6,268 bases of DNA from Gammaproteobacteria bacterium (GTDB lineage: Bacteria; Pseudomonadota; Gammaproteobacteria; Pseudomonadales; Pseudohongiellaceae). The stretch is from positions 70 through 6,337 of the forward strand of contig PAWK01000060.1 in NCBI GenBank assembly GCA_002714195.1, in the 5' to 3' direction. A program made the translations under genes and the position numbers. This document shows, piece after piece, positions 1-5,989 of this stretch; position 1 is the stretch's first letter; the number at the start of each line of letters is the position of its first letter. Under the pieces are notes generated by a model, which was not told the origin of the DNA, did no database searches, and saw only the letters and a list, made by a program, of their open reading frames with translations.

Positions 1-91
1 TTAGATCTCTTACCCTACAAGCAAGCACCCACCTCTATTGCTTGATCTACTTTTTTAAAGAACAAAAATCCCTGTGCCTAATGACACAAAG
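1..91 (-). other. Leader of an rRNA operon (16S gene presumed beyond the left edge)
   Basis: Read on the minus strand, this is the transcribed region downstream of the promoter at 99–168. It carries a boxA-like antitermination element (53–64) and then a short inverted repeat, CAAGCA at 39–44 with TGCTTG at 22–27, which could form a 6-bp stem. No open reading frame and no 16S 5' end (the AGAGTTTGAT region) is visible, so mature 16S would start left of base 1. The known P. aeruginosa arrangement, with tyrS followed by a 16S gene, supports the call. A tRNA operon leader is the main alternative, but boxA argues for rrn. Confidence 0.65.
53..64 (-). promoter_or_regulatory. boxA-like antitermination element of the rrn leader
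   Basis: On the minus strand this reads TGTTCTTTAAAA, which matches the rRNA boxA consensus TGCTCTTTAACA at 10 of 12 positions. BoxA in nascent rRNA recruits NusB–NusE for antitermination. It lies about 30 bases downstream of the predicted transcription start, a sensible leader position. Function is inferred from the match and position. Confidence 0.65.
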
Positions 92-98
92 CCGGCGT

Positions 99-168
99 AT
101 TATACGCCCGTGGCCTCGATTAGCAAGGAATAAACTAAGTAATTTGAAATAAATTATTTACAAAAAAA
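99..168 (-). promoter_or_regulatory. Strong rRNA-type sigma70 promoter with UP element
   Basis: On the minus strand the -10 box is a perfect TATAAT (99–104). The -35 is TTGCTA (121–126, 4 of 6 matches to TTGACA), with a 16-base spacer as in E. coli rrn P1 promoters. Immediately downstream of the -10 is the GC-rich discriminator ACGCCGGC, typical of stringently controlled stable-RNA promoters; transcription would start near 91–92. Upstream of the -35, positions 127–168 contain only 6 G/C in 42 bases, including a run of seven A/T, which fits an UP element. It points away from tyrS towards the left edge, in the same direction as tyrS. Growth-rate and ppGpp/DksA control is inferred from the discriminator. 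Confidence 0.75.
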
Positions 169-207
169 CGCACAGGAATTAGGCATTCTAAATATAACAA
201 AAGATCG

Positions 208-1491
208 TTATTCAACTTTAACTAAGTGAAACATTTTCTTACCGCGACGGAGGACAAAGTATCCACCTTCCAATGCACCACTGGAGTCCAACATAAGATC
301 TCCCGAGCTGACCAGACTCCCGTTTACACTAATCGCATTGTTGCTGATAAATTCCCTCGCCATTTTGTTTGATTTTGCGAGCTCAGTGCGCACGAGCGCC
401 TGAATAATATCTACATTTCCTTGGGCGAAACTAGTTTTAGGGAGTCCGTCCAAATCCAATTGTTTTAAGTCCTCTCTCGTTAATTTGGAGATATCACCAG
501 AAAAAAGGCTGTCACTAATTCTTTTGGCCGCGATTAATCCGTCTACTCCATGAAGAAGCTTTGTGACCTCACACGCAAGAATACTTTGAGCCTCGGGTTT
601 GCTTTGCGAAGACTTATCAGACAACTCAATATCCTGAATCTCTTCGACACTAAGAAAAGTAAAGTATCTAAGATATTTGTATACATCCAAGTCAGACACA
701 TTTAACCAAAATTGGTAAAGGGCATACGGTGACGTTTTATTTGCACTTATCCAAATCGTTCCTTTTTCCGTTTTACCAAATTTCGTTCCGTCAGCTTTTG
801 TTACTAAGGGAGTAGTAACACCAAAAACTTGCTTCTGATAAATCCGCCTAGTGAGATCTATGCCGCCCGTAATGTTTCCCCACTGGTCACTTCCGCCAAC
901 CTGAATCGAGCAATTAAACCTTTTATGCAATTCAGCAAAATCCAATGATTGCAGGAGCATGTAGCTAAATTCTGTGAAAGAGATCCCCTCCCCCTCCCTT
1001 TCGATCCTCTGTTTAACCGAGTCTTTTTGAACCATTGAGTTAACTGAGAAGTGCTTACCCACATCTCGTAAAAAACCCAGGAGATCAAGATTTTGCGTCC
1101 ATTCTAGATTATTGACCAGAACCGCTGAATTAGAACCACAATCAAAATCCAAAAATTGGCTCAATTGAGGTTTTAATCTTTCAACCCATTCCTCTACGAC
1201 ATTCAACGGATTAAGCTGCCTCTCAACCGCCTTGAAGCTTGGATCGCCGATTAGACCAGTGGCTCCGCCTACAAGAGCAATTGGTTTGTGGCCGGCAAGT
1301 TGAAATCTCCTCAGAACCAATAATGGAACCACGCTGCCGATATGAAGACTCTCAGCTGTGGGATCAAAGCCACAGTAAACAACTCGTTTATCCGCGGCAA
1401 TATGTTCTTTCAACTTATCTTCGCCAGCGAGCTGAGCAATTAGGTCTCGATTCTCCAGCTCGGAAATTATGTCCTCATATTTGGTGCTCAT
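208..1491 (-). CDS. tyrS: Tyrosine--tRNA ligase
   Basis: This cytoplasmic class I aminoacyl-tRNA synthetase activates tyrosine with ATP and transfers it to tRNA-Tyr. The 427 residues match the E. coli TyrS type (424 aa) end to end. The Rossmann catalytic domain includes YCGFDPTAESLH at 39–50, the HIGH-like motif as HIGS at 50–53, GGATGLIGDPS at 75–85, a tyrosine-pocket stretch around Y177, Q181 and D184, GGSDQWGN at 199–206, and the KMSKS equivalent KFGKT at 237–241. An S4 RNA-binding domain follows at roughly 360–425, ending in the family pattern LRRGKK. The ATG start has AAGG 7 bases upstream (1499–1502). The fourth HIGH residue is Ser rather than His, a position known to vary in TyrRS enzymes. 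The gene stands alone, divergent from the peptidase gene, with the rrn promoter just downstream in the same direction. I see no GC-rich terminator hairpin after the stop, only a T-run near 162–168. Confidence 0.97.
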   Translation of the reverse strand: MSTKYEDIISELENRDLIAQLAGEDKLKEHIAADKRVVYCGFDPTAESLHIGSVVPLLVLRRFQLAGHKPIALVGGATGLIGDPSFKAVERQLNPLNVVEEWVERLKPQLSQFLDFDCGSNSAVLVNNLEWTQNLDLLGFLRDVGKHFSVNSMVQKDSVKQRIEREGEGISFTEFSYMLLQSLDFAELHKRFNCSIQVGGSDQWGNITGGIDLTRRIYQKQVFGVTTPLVTKADGTKFGKTEKGTIWISANKTSPYALYQFWLNVSDLDVYKYLRYFTFLSVEEIQDIELSDKSSQSKPEAQSILACEVTKLLHGVDGLIAAKRISDSLFSGDISKLTREDLKQLDLDGLPKTSFAQGNVDIIQALVRTELAKSNKMAREFISNNAISVNGSLVSSGDLMLDSSGALEGGYFVLRRGKKMFHLVKVE

Positions 1492-1716
1492 AGGAACGCC
1501 TTAATTCACAAAGAAAGCTAATAATTACTCCCTCCTCGCCGACCAATTCAGGGTAAGCTTAGAAGCAAGAACTTTAAAACTGGCAGATTCTACACTAGAA
1601 CGTTGCTTGCGTATCTTATGTTTATTAATACCGAAACAAAAAGGCCTTTGAAATAGTCATAGTACTAATGTAGGTTTGCGTTCTTATCCAAGGCTAGCAA
1701 AGTGATTTGATGTTCA
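1492..1716. promoter_or_regulatory. Divergent intergenic region between tyrS and the M23 peptidase gene
   Basis: This 225-base spacer must carry the promoters for both flanking genes, but none matches consensus well. The best minus-strand -10 for tyrS is TAGAAT (1587–1592, 5 of 6), lacking a good -35. The best plus-strand candidate overlaps it: TACACT (1591–1596, 4 of 6), also without a clear -35. A second plus-strand option is TTGCTT (1603–1608) followed 17 bases later by a poor TAATAC. A 10-bp palindrome, AAAGGCCTTT, lies at 1640–1649. No coding potential or RNA gene is evident. The overlapping divergent -10 assignment is tentative. Confidence 0.3.
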
Positions 1717-3081
1717 ATGGATTTTTTCCAAAATAGTAAACAATTTCTAGAGGACTGCTATCCGCGCGATCATCTTCACATCGCGGGAATACTTATGCTA
1801 GTGATCCTTATTTTTATTACCTTACCAAGCGATAAAGGGAATAACGTACTCTCTGACGGACCAAACAAGATTTCTATACCGATTAGGTCAGTGGCGAGCG
1901 AAGAAACTCAGCAGACAATTTCAGAACTTTCGGATACCCAAAAAGAGACAATCTTCAATGTTGGAGCTTCAAGCGAAGATTCATGGCAAAATTTTGTGAT
2001 TAAAAGTGGTGACAATTTATCCGAGATTTTTTCACAAGTAGGGCTGACTGATCAGGATTTATTTCGTGTGCTTAATAGCAATGAGAAAGCGCAGATATTG
2101 AATCGTATATACCCAGGATATGAACTAGGTTTTTTCGTTCCAATTTCTGGGCAGCTCGATACGCTCCGGGTTCTAAAAAGCCCTCTCGAAGGATTCGAAT
2201 TTGTCAGGGAAAACGACAGTTATAGGGTCAATGAAATAGTCAAGGAAGCCGAATTCGTGCCTACTTTTAAAGTTGGAGTTATCGAGGATAGTCTATTTCT
2301 CGCAGGTCAAAAAGAACAAATTCCAGCAGTTCATTTGATGGAAATGGCAAATATTTTCGGAGGCGTAATAGACTTTATCTTAGACCCACGCGAAGGCGAT
2401 AGATTCAGTATCCTCTATGAAGAAAAATACTTGGACGGTGAGTTAATTGGCCATGACGATATATTAGTTACGCAGTTTATCAATCAAGGGGAAATCTTCA
2501 CAGCCGTAAGGTACGTTAATAAAAATGGCGAGCTAGGTTACTACTCTCCGGATGGAGAAAGCATGAGGAAAGCATTCTTGCGAAACCCTTTAGATGTTTT
2601 CAGAATAAGCTCTAACTTTAATCCTCGCAGACGTCACCCAATATTAAACACAATTCGAGCGCATAAAGGGACAGACTACGCAGCGCCTACAGGAACTCCA
2701 ATTCGTGCTACAAGCGAGGGTCGAGTAACAAGAGCATCCAGATACGGGTCGTTTGGAAATTTAGTAACGATTAAACATTCCGGCGGCTTTGAGACAAAAT
2801 ATGCCCATCTATCCAAATTTGCTGCAGGAATCTCTCGAGGAGACCGCGTCAAGCAAGGTGAGGTGATTGGTTACGTAGGGGCAACCGGCGGAGCAACAGG
2901 CCCCCATCTACACTATGAGTTTTTGGTAAATGGTGTGCATCAAAATCCAAGGACAATTCTTGATAAACTGCCCAAAGCAGATTCCATCCATCCAGATGAA
3001 ATGGTTCTTTTTAACGAACAAGCAGAGACTCTTCTAGCCCGATTCGAGGAACTAAGCAAATCACGAGACATAAAATATTGA
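1717..3081 (+). CDS. mepM: Murein DD-endopeptidase, M23 family (MepM/YebA-like)
   Basis: This is a predicted inner-membrane-anchored zinc endopeptidase that cleaves peptide cross-links of peptidoglycan so new material can be inserted. Its 454 residues are close to E. coli MepM (440 aa). The order is: a short cytoplasmic N-terminus, one hydrophobic segment at about 21–37 (signal anchor), a low-complexity linker, a LysM/OapA-like domain at about 92–142 (VIKSGDNLSEIF), a Csd3-like middle domain at about 184–300, and the M23 domain at about 310–410. All metal and catalytic residues are present: H316 and D320 (HKGTD), H364 (KYAHLS), H397 and H399 (GPHLHYEF). The enzyme is therefore predicted active, unlike the degenerate EnvC/NlpD LytM proteins. 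The ATG is the only reasonable start: an in-frame stop lies just upstream and the next Met is inside the membrane segment. No good Shine–Dalgarno precedes it. anmK follows after 28 bases, so the two are probably co-transcribed. Confidence 0.9.
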   Translation: MDFFQNSKQFLEDCYPRDHLHIAGILMLVILIFITLPSDKGNNVLSDGPNKISIPIRSVASEETQQTISELSDTQKETIFNVGASSEDSWQNFVIKSGDNLSEIFSQVGLTDQDLFRVLNSNEKAQILNRIYPGYELGFFVPISGQLDTLRVLKSPLEGFEFVRENDSYRVNEIVKEAEFVPTFKVGVIEDSLFLAGQKEQIPAVHLMEMANIFGGVIDFILDPREGDRFSILYEEKYLDGELIGHDDILVTQFINQGEIFTAVRYVNKNGELGYYSPDGESMRKAFLRNPLDVFRISSNFNPRRRHPILNTIRAHKGTDYAAPTGTPIRATSEGRVTRASRYGSFGNLVTIKHSGGFETKYAHLSKFAAGISRGDRVKQGEVIGYVGATGGATGPHLHYEFLVNGVHQNPRTILDKLPKADSIHPDEMVLFNEQAETLLARFEELSKSRDIKY

Positions 3082-3109
3082 CGAAAATAGTGAGAATTAA
3101 TCCAAACTG

Positions 3110-4219
3110 ATGACCAGAGAACTTTTCATTGGTCTAATGTCAGGCACCAGTGTTGATGGAGTAGATTGCTCGATCGTTGCCTTCGAAGATAATCGGGTTG
3201 AGGTGATTTCCACGCACCTTGAAGAATGCCCAAAAGAACTCAAAGAGAATATTCTTACAATTTCCGAAGGATCGAAAGTGAGTCTCAAATTTCTAGGCGA
3301 AACCGACATTGCCGTAGGAAAACTTTTTGCATCAGTCGTTAAAAAACAACTGAAGGAAACAAAAATCAACCCAAAAGCTATTAGGGCTATAGGAAGTCAT
3401 GGGCAAACAGTCTGGCACCAGCCATCCGGCAATTATCCCTTTACGATGCAAATAGGGGATCCGAATGTAATCTGCCAGCAAACTGGGATTACAACTGTCG
3501 CAGGGTTTCGGCAAAAAGATGTCGCAAACGGTGGTCAAGGTGCGCCACTTGCACCTTTATTTCATAAGGAATTCTTCCATAGAAACGATCGTGACAGAGT
3601 AATTATCAATATAGGAGGTATAGCAAACATAACCATTCTTCCCAAAGATGGCGCCTGCTCAGCATATGATATCGGCCCGGGTAACGTCTTGATGGACTAT
3701 TGGAACCTTAAAAAGCAAGGAAAACCGTATGACAAAAATGGGGAGTGGGCTGCAACGGGTCAATGCGACCAAGAACTTCTTAAAAAAATGCTAGAAGAAC
3801 CCTACCTGAAAAATCCTCCTCCAAAGAGCACAGGAAGAGAACTGTTTAACGGAGTTTGGCTTGAAAGCATAATCTCAAGACACAATGGTCATTTAAAAAC
3901 AGAGGATGTCCAAGCCACACTAACAGTATTTACTTCAAAATGTATCGCGGACGCTGTGAATAATTTAGCAGAAGATCCGGAAGTTTATATCTGTGGTGGC
4001 GGTGTGCACAATAGTTGCTTAATGAACAATCTCAAGACTGGTATAGAGAATTGTCCAGTTATGACAACGTCAGTCTTGGGACTAGAGCCGGACTGGGTCG
4101 AGGCAGCCACTTTTGCGTGGTTAGCAAAAAAAACCATCAAAGGCGAAAAGTTAGAAACGGCTCCTTTCACTGGAGCCACCAAACCTTGCATATTAGGAGG
4201 GATCTATCTTAGCGATTGA
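3110..4219 (+). CDS. anmK: Anhydro-N-acetylmuramic acid kinase
   Basis: This cytoplasmic recycling enzyme hydrolytically opens 1,6-anhydro-MurNAc and phosphorylates it with ATP to MurNAc-6-phosphate, returning lytic-transglycosylase products to cell-wall synthesis. The 369 residues equal the E. coli length. Family signatures of the ASKHA-fold kinase are in order: MSGTSVDGVD at 10–19 (ATP site), GSHGQTVWH at 95–103, FRQKDVANGGQGAPL at 133–147, NIGGIANIT at 167–175, YDIGPGN at 186–192 with D187 as the likely catalytic base (family knowledge), STGRELFN at 240–247 and CGGGVHN at 295–301. The ATG start is fixed by a nearby upstream in-frame stop. Its Shine–Dalgarno is weak (GTGAG about 15 bases upstream), so translation may rely on coupling to the peptidase gene. 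The stop codon is 2 bases from the erpA stop on the other strand. Confidence 0.96.
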   Translation: MTRELFIGLMSGTSVDGVDCSIVAFEDNRVEVISTHLEECPKELKENILTISEGSKVSLKFLGETDIAVGKLFASVVKKQLKETKINPKAIRAIGSHGQTVWHQPSGNYPFTMQIGDPNVICQQTGITTVAGFRQKDVANGGQGAPLAPLFHKEFFHRNDRDRVIINIGGIANITILPKDGACSAYDIGPGNVLMDYWNLKKQGKPYDKNGEWAATGQCDQELLKKMLEEPYLKNPPPKSTGRELFNGVWLESIISRHNGHLKTEDVQATLTVFTSKCIADAVNNLAEDPEVYICGGGVHNSCLMNNLKTGIENCPVMTTSVLGLEPDWVEAATFAWLAKKTIKGEKLETAPFTGATKPCILGGIYLSD

Positions 4220-4221
4220 CC

Positions 4222-4575
4222 TTAAATAGAAAATGACGCTCCGCATCCGCAAGTAGAAGCAGCCATTGGATTGTCGACAACAAAGCGAGAACCCTCGAGA
4301 CCTTCAAGATAATCAACTTTTGCACCAACCAAGTATTGATAGCTTAAAGGATCGACCAGGAGACTAGCTCCTTTATTCTCGATCACTGTGTCATCTTCTT
4401 GAACATTCTCATCAAAACTAAAACCGTACTGAAATCCTGAACATCCGCCACCAGTAACAAATACTCGAAGCTTCAGGTTGTCGTTTCCTTCCTCGGAGAT
4501 TAGGCTATGAACTTTGTCTGCCGCACTGTCTGTGAAAGACAAAATAACTGGCTCTGCTGTTTGAACGACCGACAT
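4222..4575 (-). CDS. erpA: Iron-sulfur cluster insertion protein ErpA (A-type carrier)
   Basis: This small cytoplasmic A-type carrier receives Fe-S clusters from the assembly machinery and passes them to apo-enzymes such as those of isoprenoid synthesis (IspG/IspH) and respiration. The 117 residues are close to E. coli ErpA (114 aa). The three conserved cluster-ligand cysteines are present: C45 in [11 protein letters not shown], and C109 and C111 in the C-terminal TCGCGASF. The ErpA-like features [12 protein letters not shown] and FVVDNPMA also favour ErpA over IscA or SufA, as does the anmK neighbour known from Pseudomonas. The ATG at 4575 has only a weak GAGA ribosome site about 5 bases upstream. 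A sigma70 promoter lies at 4648–4676, so erpA probably has its own transcript even though it follows the bactofilin gene in the same direction. Confidence 0.96.
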   Translation of the reverse strand: MSVVQTAEPVILSFTDSAADKVHSLISEEGNDNLKLRVFVTGGGCSGFQYGFSFDENVQEDDTVIENKGASLLVDPLSYQYLVGAKVDYLEGLEGSRFVVDNPMAASTCGCGASFSI

Positions 4576-4647
4576 AACTTTCTCGCCACTTAGTTACAAA
4601 AATTATTCTAGTAATGAATCTTCGATCTATTAAATAAATAAAACCCT

Positions 4648-4676
4648 ATTATAGTATCTGTATACCATCATTTGAA
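4648..4676 (-). promoter_or_regulatory. Sigma70 promoter of erpA
   Basis: On the minus strand, TTCAAA (4671–4676, 4 of 6) is followed after exactly 17 bases by a perfect TATAAT (4648–4653). Transcription would start near 4641, giving an AT-rich leader of about 65 bases before the erpA ATG. It lies in the 116-base gap after the bactofilin stop. No clear IscR-type operator was recognised by eye, though Fe-S regulation of erpA is known in other bacteria. Confidence 0.65.
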
Positions 4677-4691
4677 TAGCGAATATCGTAG

Positions 4692-5159
4692 TTACTCATT
4701 CTCAAGAGTTTTGTTATCGAATCCTATTTTATTGCTGTCCGAAGTCAACCTCTTCTTGCTGACTTGATCAGAAGAGATATGCATTAAATTTCCATTCACC
4801 TCTGACCCCATAACCATCTCGATTAAGTTGTAATGAACGTTTCCTGCCACCACAGCTTTCGCTGCCAGCTCCAAGTGATTACTTGACCTAACATCTCCTT
4901 GAACCAACCCGTTTATCACTGCCGAAGGCACACAAATTTCTCCCTCCACTGAACCCTTGTCCGCGACTCGTATCACCGCAGATGAGTCGTCCTCGGCGTA
5001 AATACTTCCTTTCACTCGACCTTCAATGATTAACTCACCGCTAAAATGGATGTCGCCTATTATTTCAGTCGCTTTAGAGACCAAAGTGTTGGCCGCTGGT
5101 TCTTTCTCCTTATTCACATTAGTCTTAATAACATTCGTTTCTTCATTCTTACTAAACAT
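4692..5159 (-). CDS. Bactofilin family polymer-forming cytoskeletal protein
   Basis: Bactofilins (DUF583, PF04519) polymerise without nucleotide into filaments or sheets, usually on the cytoplasmic face of the inner membrane, and position cell-wall or polarity factors. The 155 residues show the classic layout: a charged flexible N-terminus (1–27), a right-handed beta-helix core at about 28–128 with short repeating beta-turns (ELIIEGRVKGSI, EGEICVPSAVINGLVQGDV, VVAGNVHY, GSEVNGNL), and a charged disordered tail (129–155). No transmembrane segment is present. The ATG at 5159 has a near-perfect AAAGGAGG site 8 bases upstream, the strongest ribosome site in the window, suggesting abundant expression. 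It follows the DUF6776-type gene after 31 bases, so the two are likely co-transcribed. The exact role here is unknown; a wall or shape scaffold is an inference from family members such as BacA and CcmA. Confidence 0.92.
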   Translation of the reverse strand: MFSKNEETNVIKTNVNKEKEPAANTLVSKATEIIGDIHFSGELIIEGRVKGSIYAEDDSSAVIRVADKGSVEGEICVPSAVINGLVQGDVRSSNHLELAAKAVVAGNVHYNLIEMVMGSEVNGNLMHISSDQVSKKRLTSDSNKIGFDNKTLENE

Positions 5160-5167
5160 CCCATTTT

Positions 5168-5175
5168 CCTCCTTT
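5168..5175 (-). promoter_or_regulatory. Near-consensus Shine–Dalgarno of the bactofilin gene
   Basis: The minus strand reads AAAGGAGG, ending 8 bases before the ATG at 5159. A second ATG at 5162–5164 lies in the spacer in another frame, but at 3 bases from the site it is too close for efficient initiation. This supports the start at 5159. Confidence 0.8.
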
Positions 5176-5190
5176 AATTCTTTAAGTTAT

Positions 5191-5937
5191 TCAGTGCTTG
5201 GTATTTAACCAAGGGTATTCACGATCGATGGTCTTGCTAACTGGAGCAATTTCTGTCGCCACTATTCGAACATAATCAGGCATGAAATTTTCAGGAAGCA
5301 TTAATTCTCCCTCTATATACTGAAAAAATTTAAACCTTAACTTTATTTCATCCTGCTCTTGTTCTTCAGAAATTTCGTTTAGCGAGTAAATAACGGTCTG
5401 TCCATCTTGGTGACCAGTCACACTTACATCTACGTAACCATTTAAATAAGTATCTCCATCAGCGTCCTGCTGACGCACCGCTAATTTATACCGGTATCGA
5501 CTCGACTGATTTATACGTTTTAAATCCCACTCTGAGATCATCAATCCAGTGTCATCGGCCTGTTTTGAGACCACATTTCTATAATAAGTCAAATCTTGCT
5601 CTAACGTTGCTAATTGATTCCGTAACCTGCTGATTGTTTGCTCTCCGGATTCATTTATCTTTTGATCAAGTACGCCTGACCTCTCCAAAATGGTTACCTG
5701 TCTTCTTAATTCTGAGTTTTCCACACTCAATCTCTCTACTACAGCACTTTGCTCTTCCAACCCAATTTGGAAAGATGCGTCCCTTTTATAAATTTGGTAA
5801 TAGCCAAAAGCAAATCCGCCAAGCGTGCTAAGACTAACCAAGGAAATACTTCCAAATAGCCGAAATAAACGCTGCCACGGCCGATACGGAACAACCATCA
5901 TTTTGTCTTGCCTGCTCCCCTTTACTACATTTGGCAC
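5191..5937 (-). CDS. Membrane-anchored coiled-coil protein, DUF6776-like
   Basis: This is a protein of unknown function, resembling the conserved gene between argC and the bactofilin in Pseudomonas (PA0663 position, from memory). Its 248 residues comprise a basic cytoplasmic N-terminus (1–25), one hydrophobic segment at about 26–48, a coiled-coil-like stretch at about 56–125 rich in Glu, Gln, Leu and Arg, and a C-terminal, probably beta-rich periplasmic domain at about 130–240 ending in EYPW. Positive residues before the membrane segment suggest an N-in/C-out topology. The start is GTG at 5937 with AGGA 8 bases upstream. An ATG at 5899–5901 (residue 13, followed by another Met) with CAGG about 9 bases upstream is a real alternative and would keep the membrane segment. 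It lies 52 bases after argC and 31 bases before the bactofilin gene. A membrane partner role for the bactofilin is inference. Confidence 0.75.
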   Translation of the reverse strand: MPNVVKGSRQDKMMVVPYRPWQRLFRLFGSISLVSLSTLGGFAFGYYQIYKRDASFQIGLEEQSAVVERLSVENSELRRQVTILERSGVLDQKINESGEQTISRLRNQLATLEQDLTYYRNVVSKQADDTGLMISEWDLKRINQSSRYRYKLAVRQQDADGDTYLNGYVDVSVTGHQDGQTVIYSLNEISEEQEQDEIKLRFKFFQYIEGELMLPENFMPDYVRIVATEIAPVSKTIDREYPWLNTKH

Positions 5938-5959
5938 TTTTTCTTTCCTAAATGATTAA

Positions 5960-5976
5960 TAGATATTCAATATCTA
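5960..5976. repeat. AT-rich inverted repeat between argC and the DUF6776-like gene
   Basis: Arms TAGATAT and ATATCTA (7 bp each) are separated by 3 bases. The stem has only one G-C pair and no following T-run, so it is not a convincing intrinsic terminator. It could be a weak hairpin or a binding site just upstream of the GTG start at 5937. Confidence 0.35.
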
Positions 5977-5989
5977 ACAAAAGTTATAT

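Noticed and set aside
150..207. Intrinsic terminator for tyrS
   Set aside because: There is a T-run on the minus strand at 162–168, but no GC-rich stem precedes it; only weak 4-bp pairing was found.
858..1088. Open frame of 76 codons on the minus strand inside tyrS
   Set aside because: It overlaps the well-supported tyrS in another frame and its product has no recognisable family features.
1239..1493. Plus-strand open frame of 84 codons antisense to the tyrS 5' end
   Set aside because: It is a shadow of the conserved tyrS catalytic region, with an atypical composition and no independent support.
3097..3538. Two minus-strand open frames antisense to the anmK 5' half
   Set aside because: They lie entirely or almost entirely within conserved anmK coding sequence and show no family motifs.
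3985..4212. Open frames on both strands inside the anmK 3' end
   Set aside because: They are alternative frames of conserved anmK sequence.
4641..4680. Possible IscR operator at the erpA promoter
   Set aside because: The AT-rich sequence did not match the type 1 or type 2 IscR consensus convincingly by eye.
5114..5164. 16-codon minus-strand mini-ORF starting at the out-of-frame ATG just before the bactofilin start
   Set aside because: Its ATG is only 3 bases from the Shine–Dalgarno, whereas the bactofilin ATG has ideal 8-base spacing, so it is most likely incidental.
5026..5208. Plus-strand open frame with a hydrophobic product, antisense to the bactofilin 5' end
   Set aside because: The hydrophobicity comes from reading the complement of a charged coding region; no promoter or conservation signal was seen.
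5634..5831. Plus-strand 65-codon open frame antisense to the coiled-coil region of the DUF6776-like gene
   Set aside because: It is a shadow frame without a ribosome site or recognisable features.
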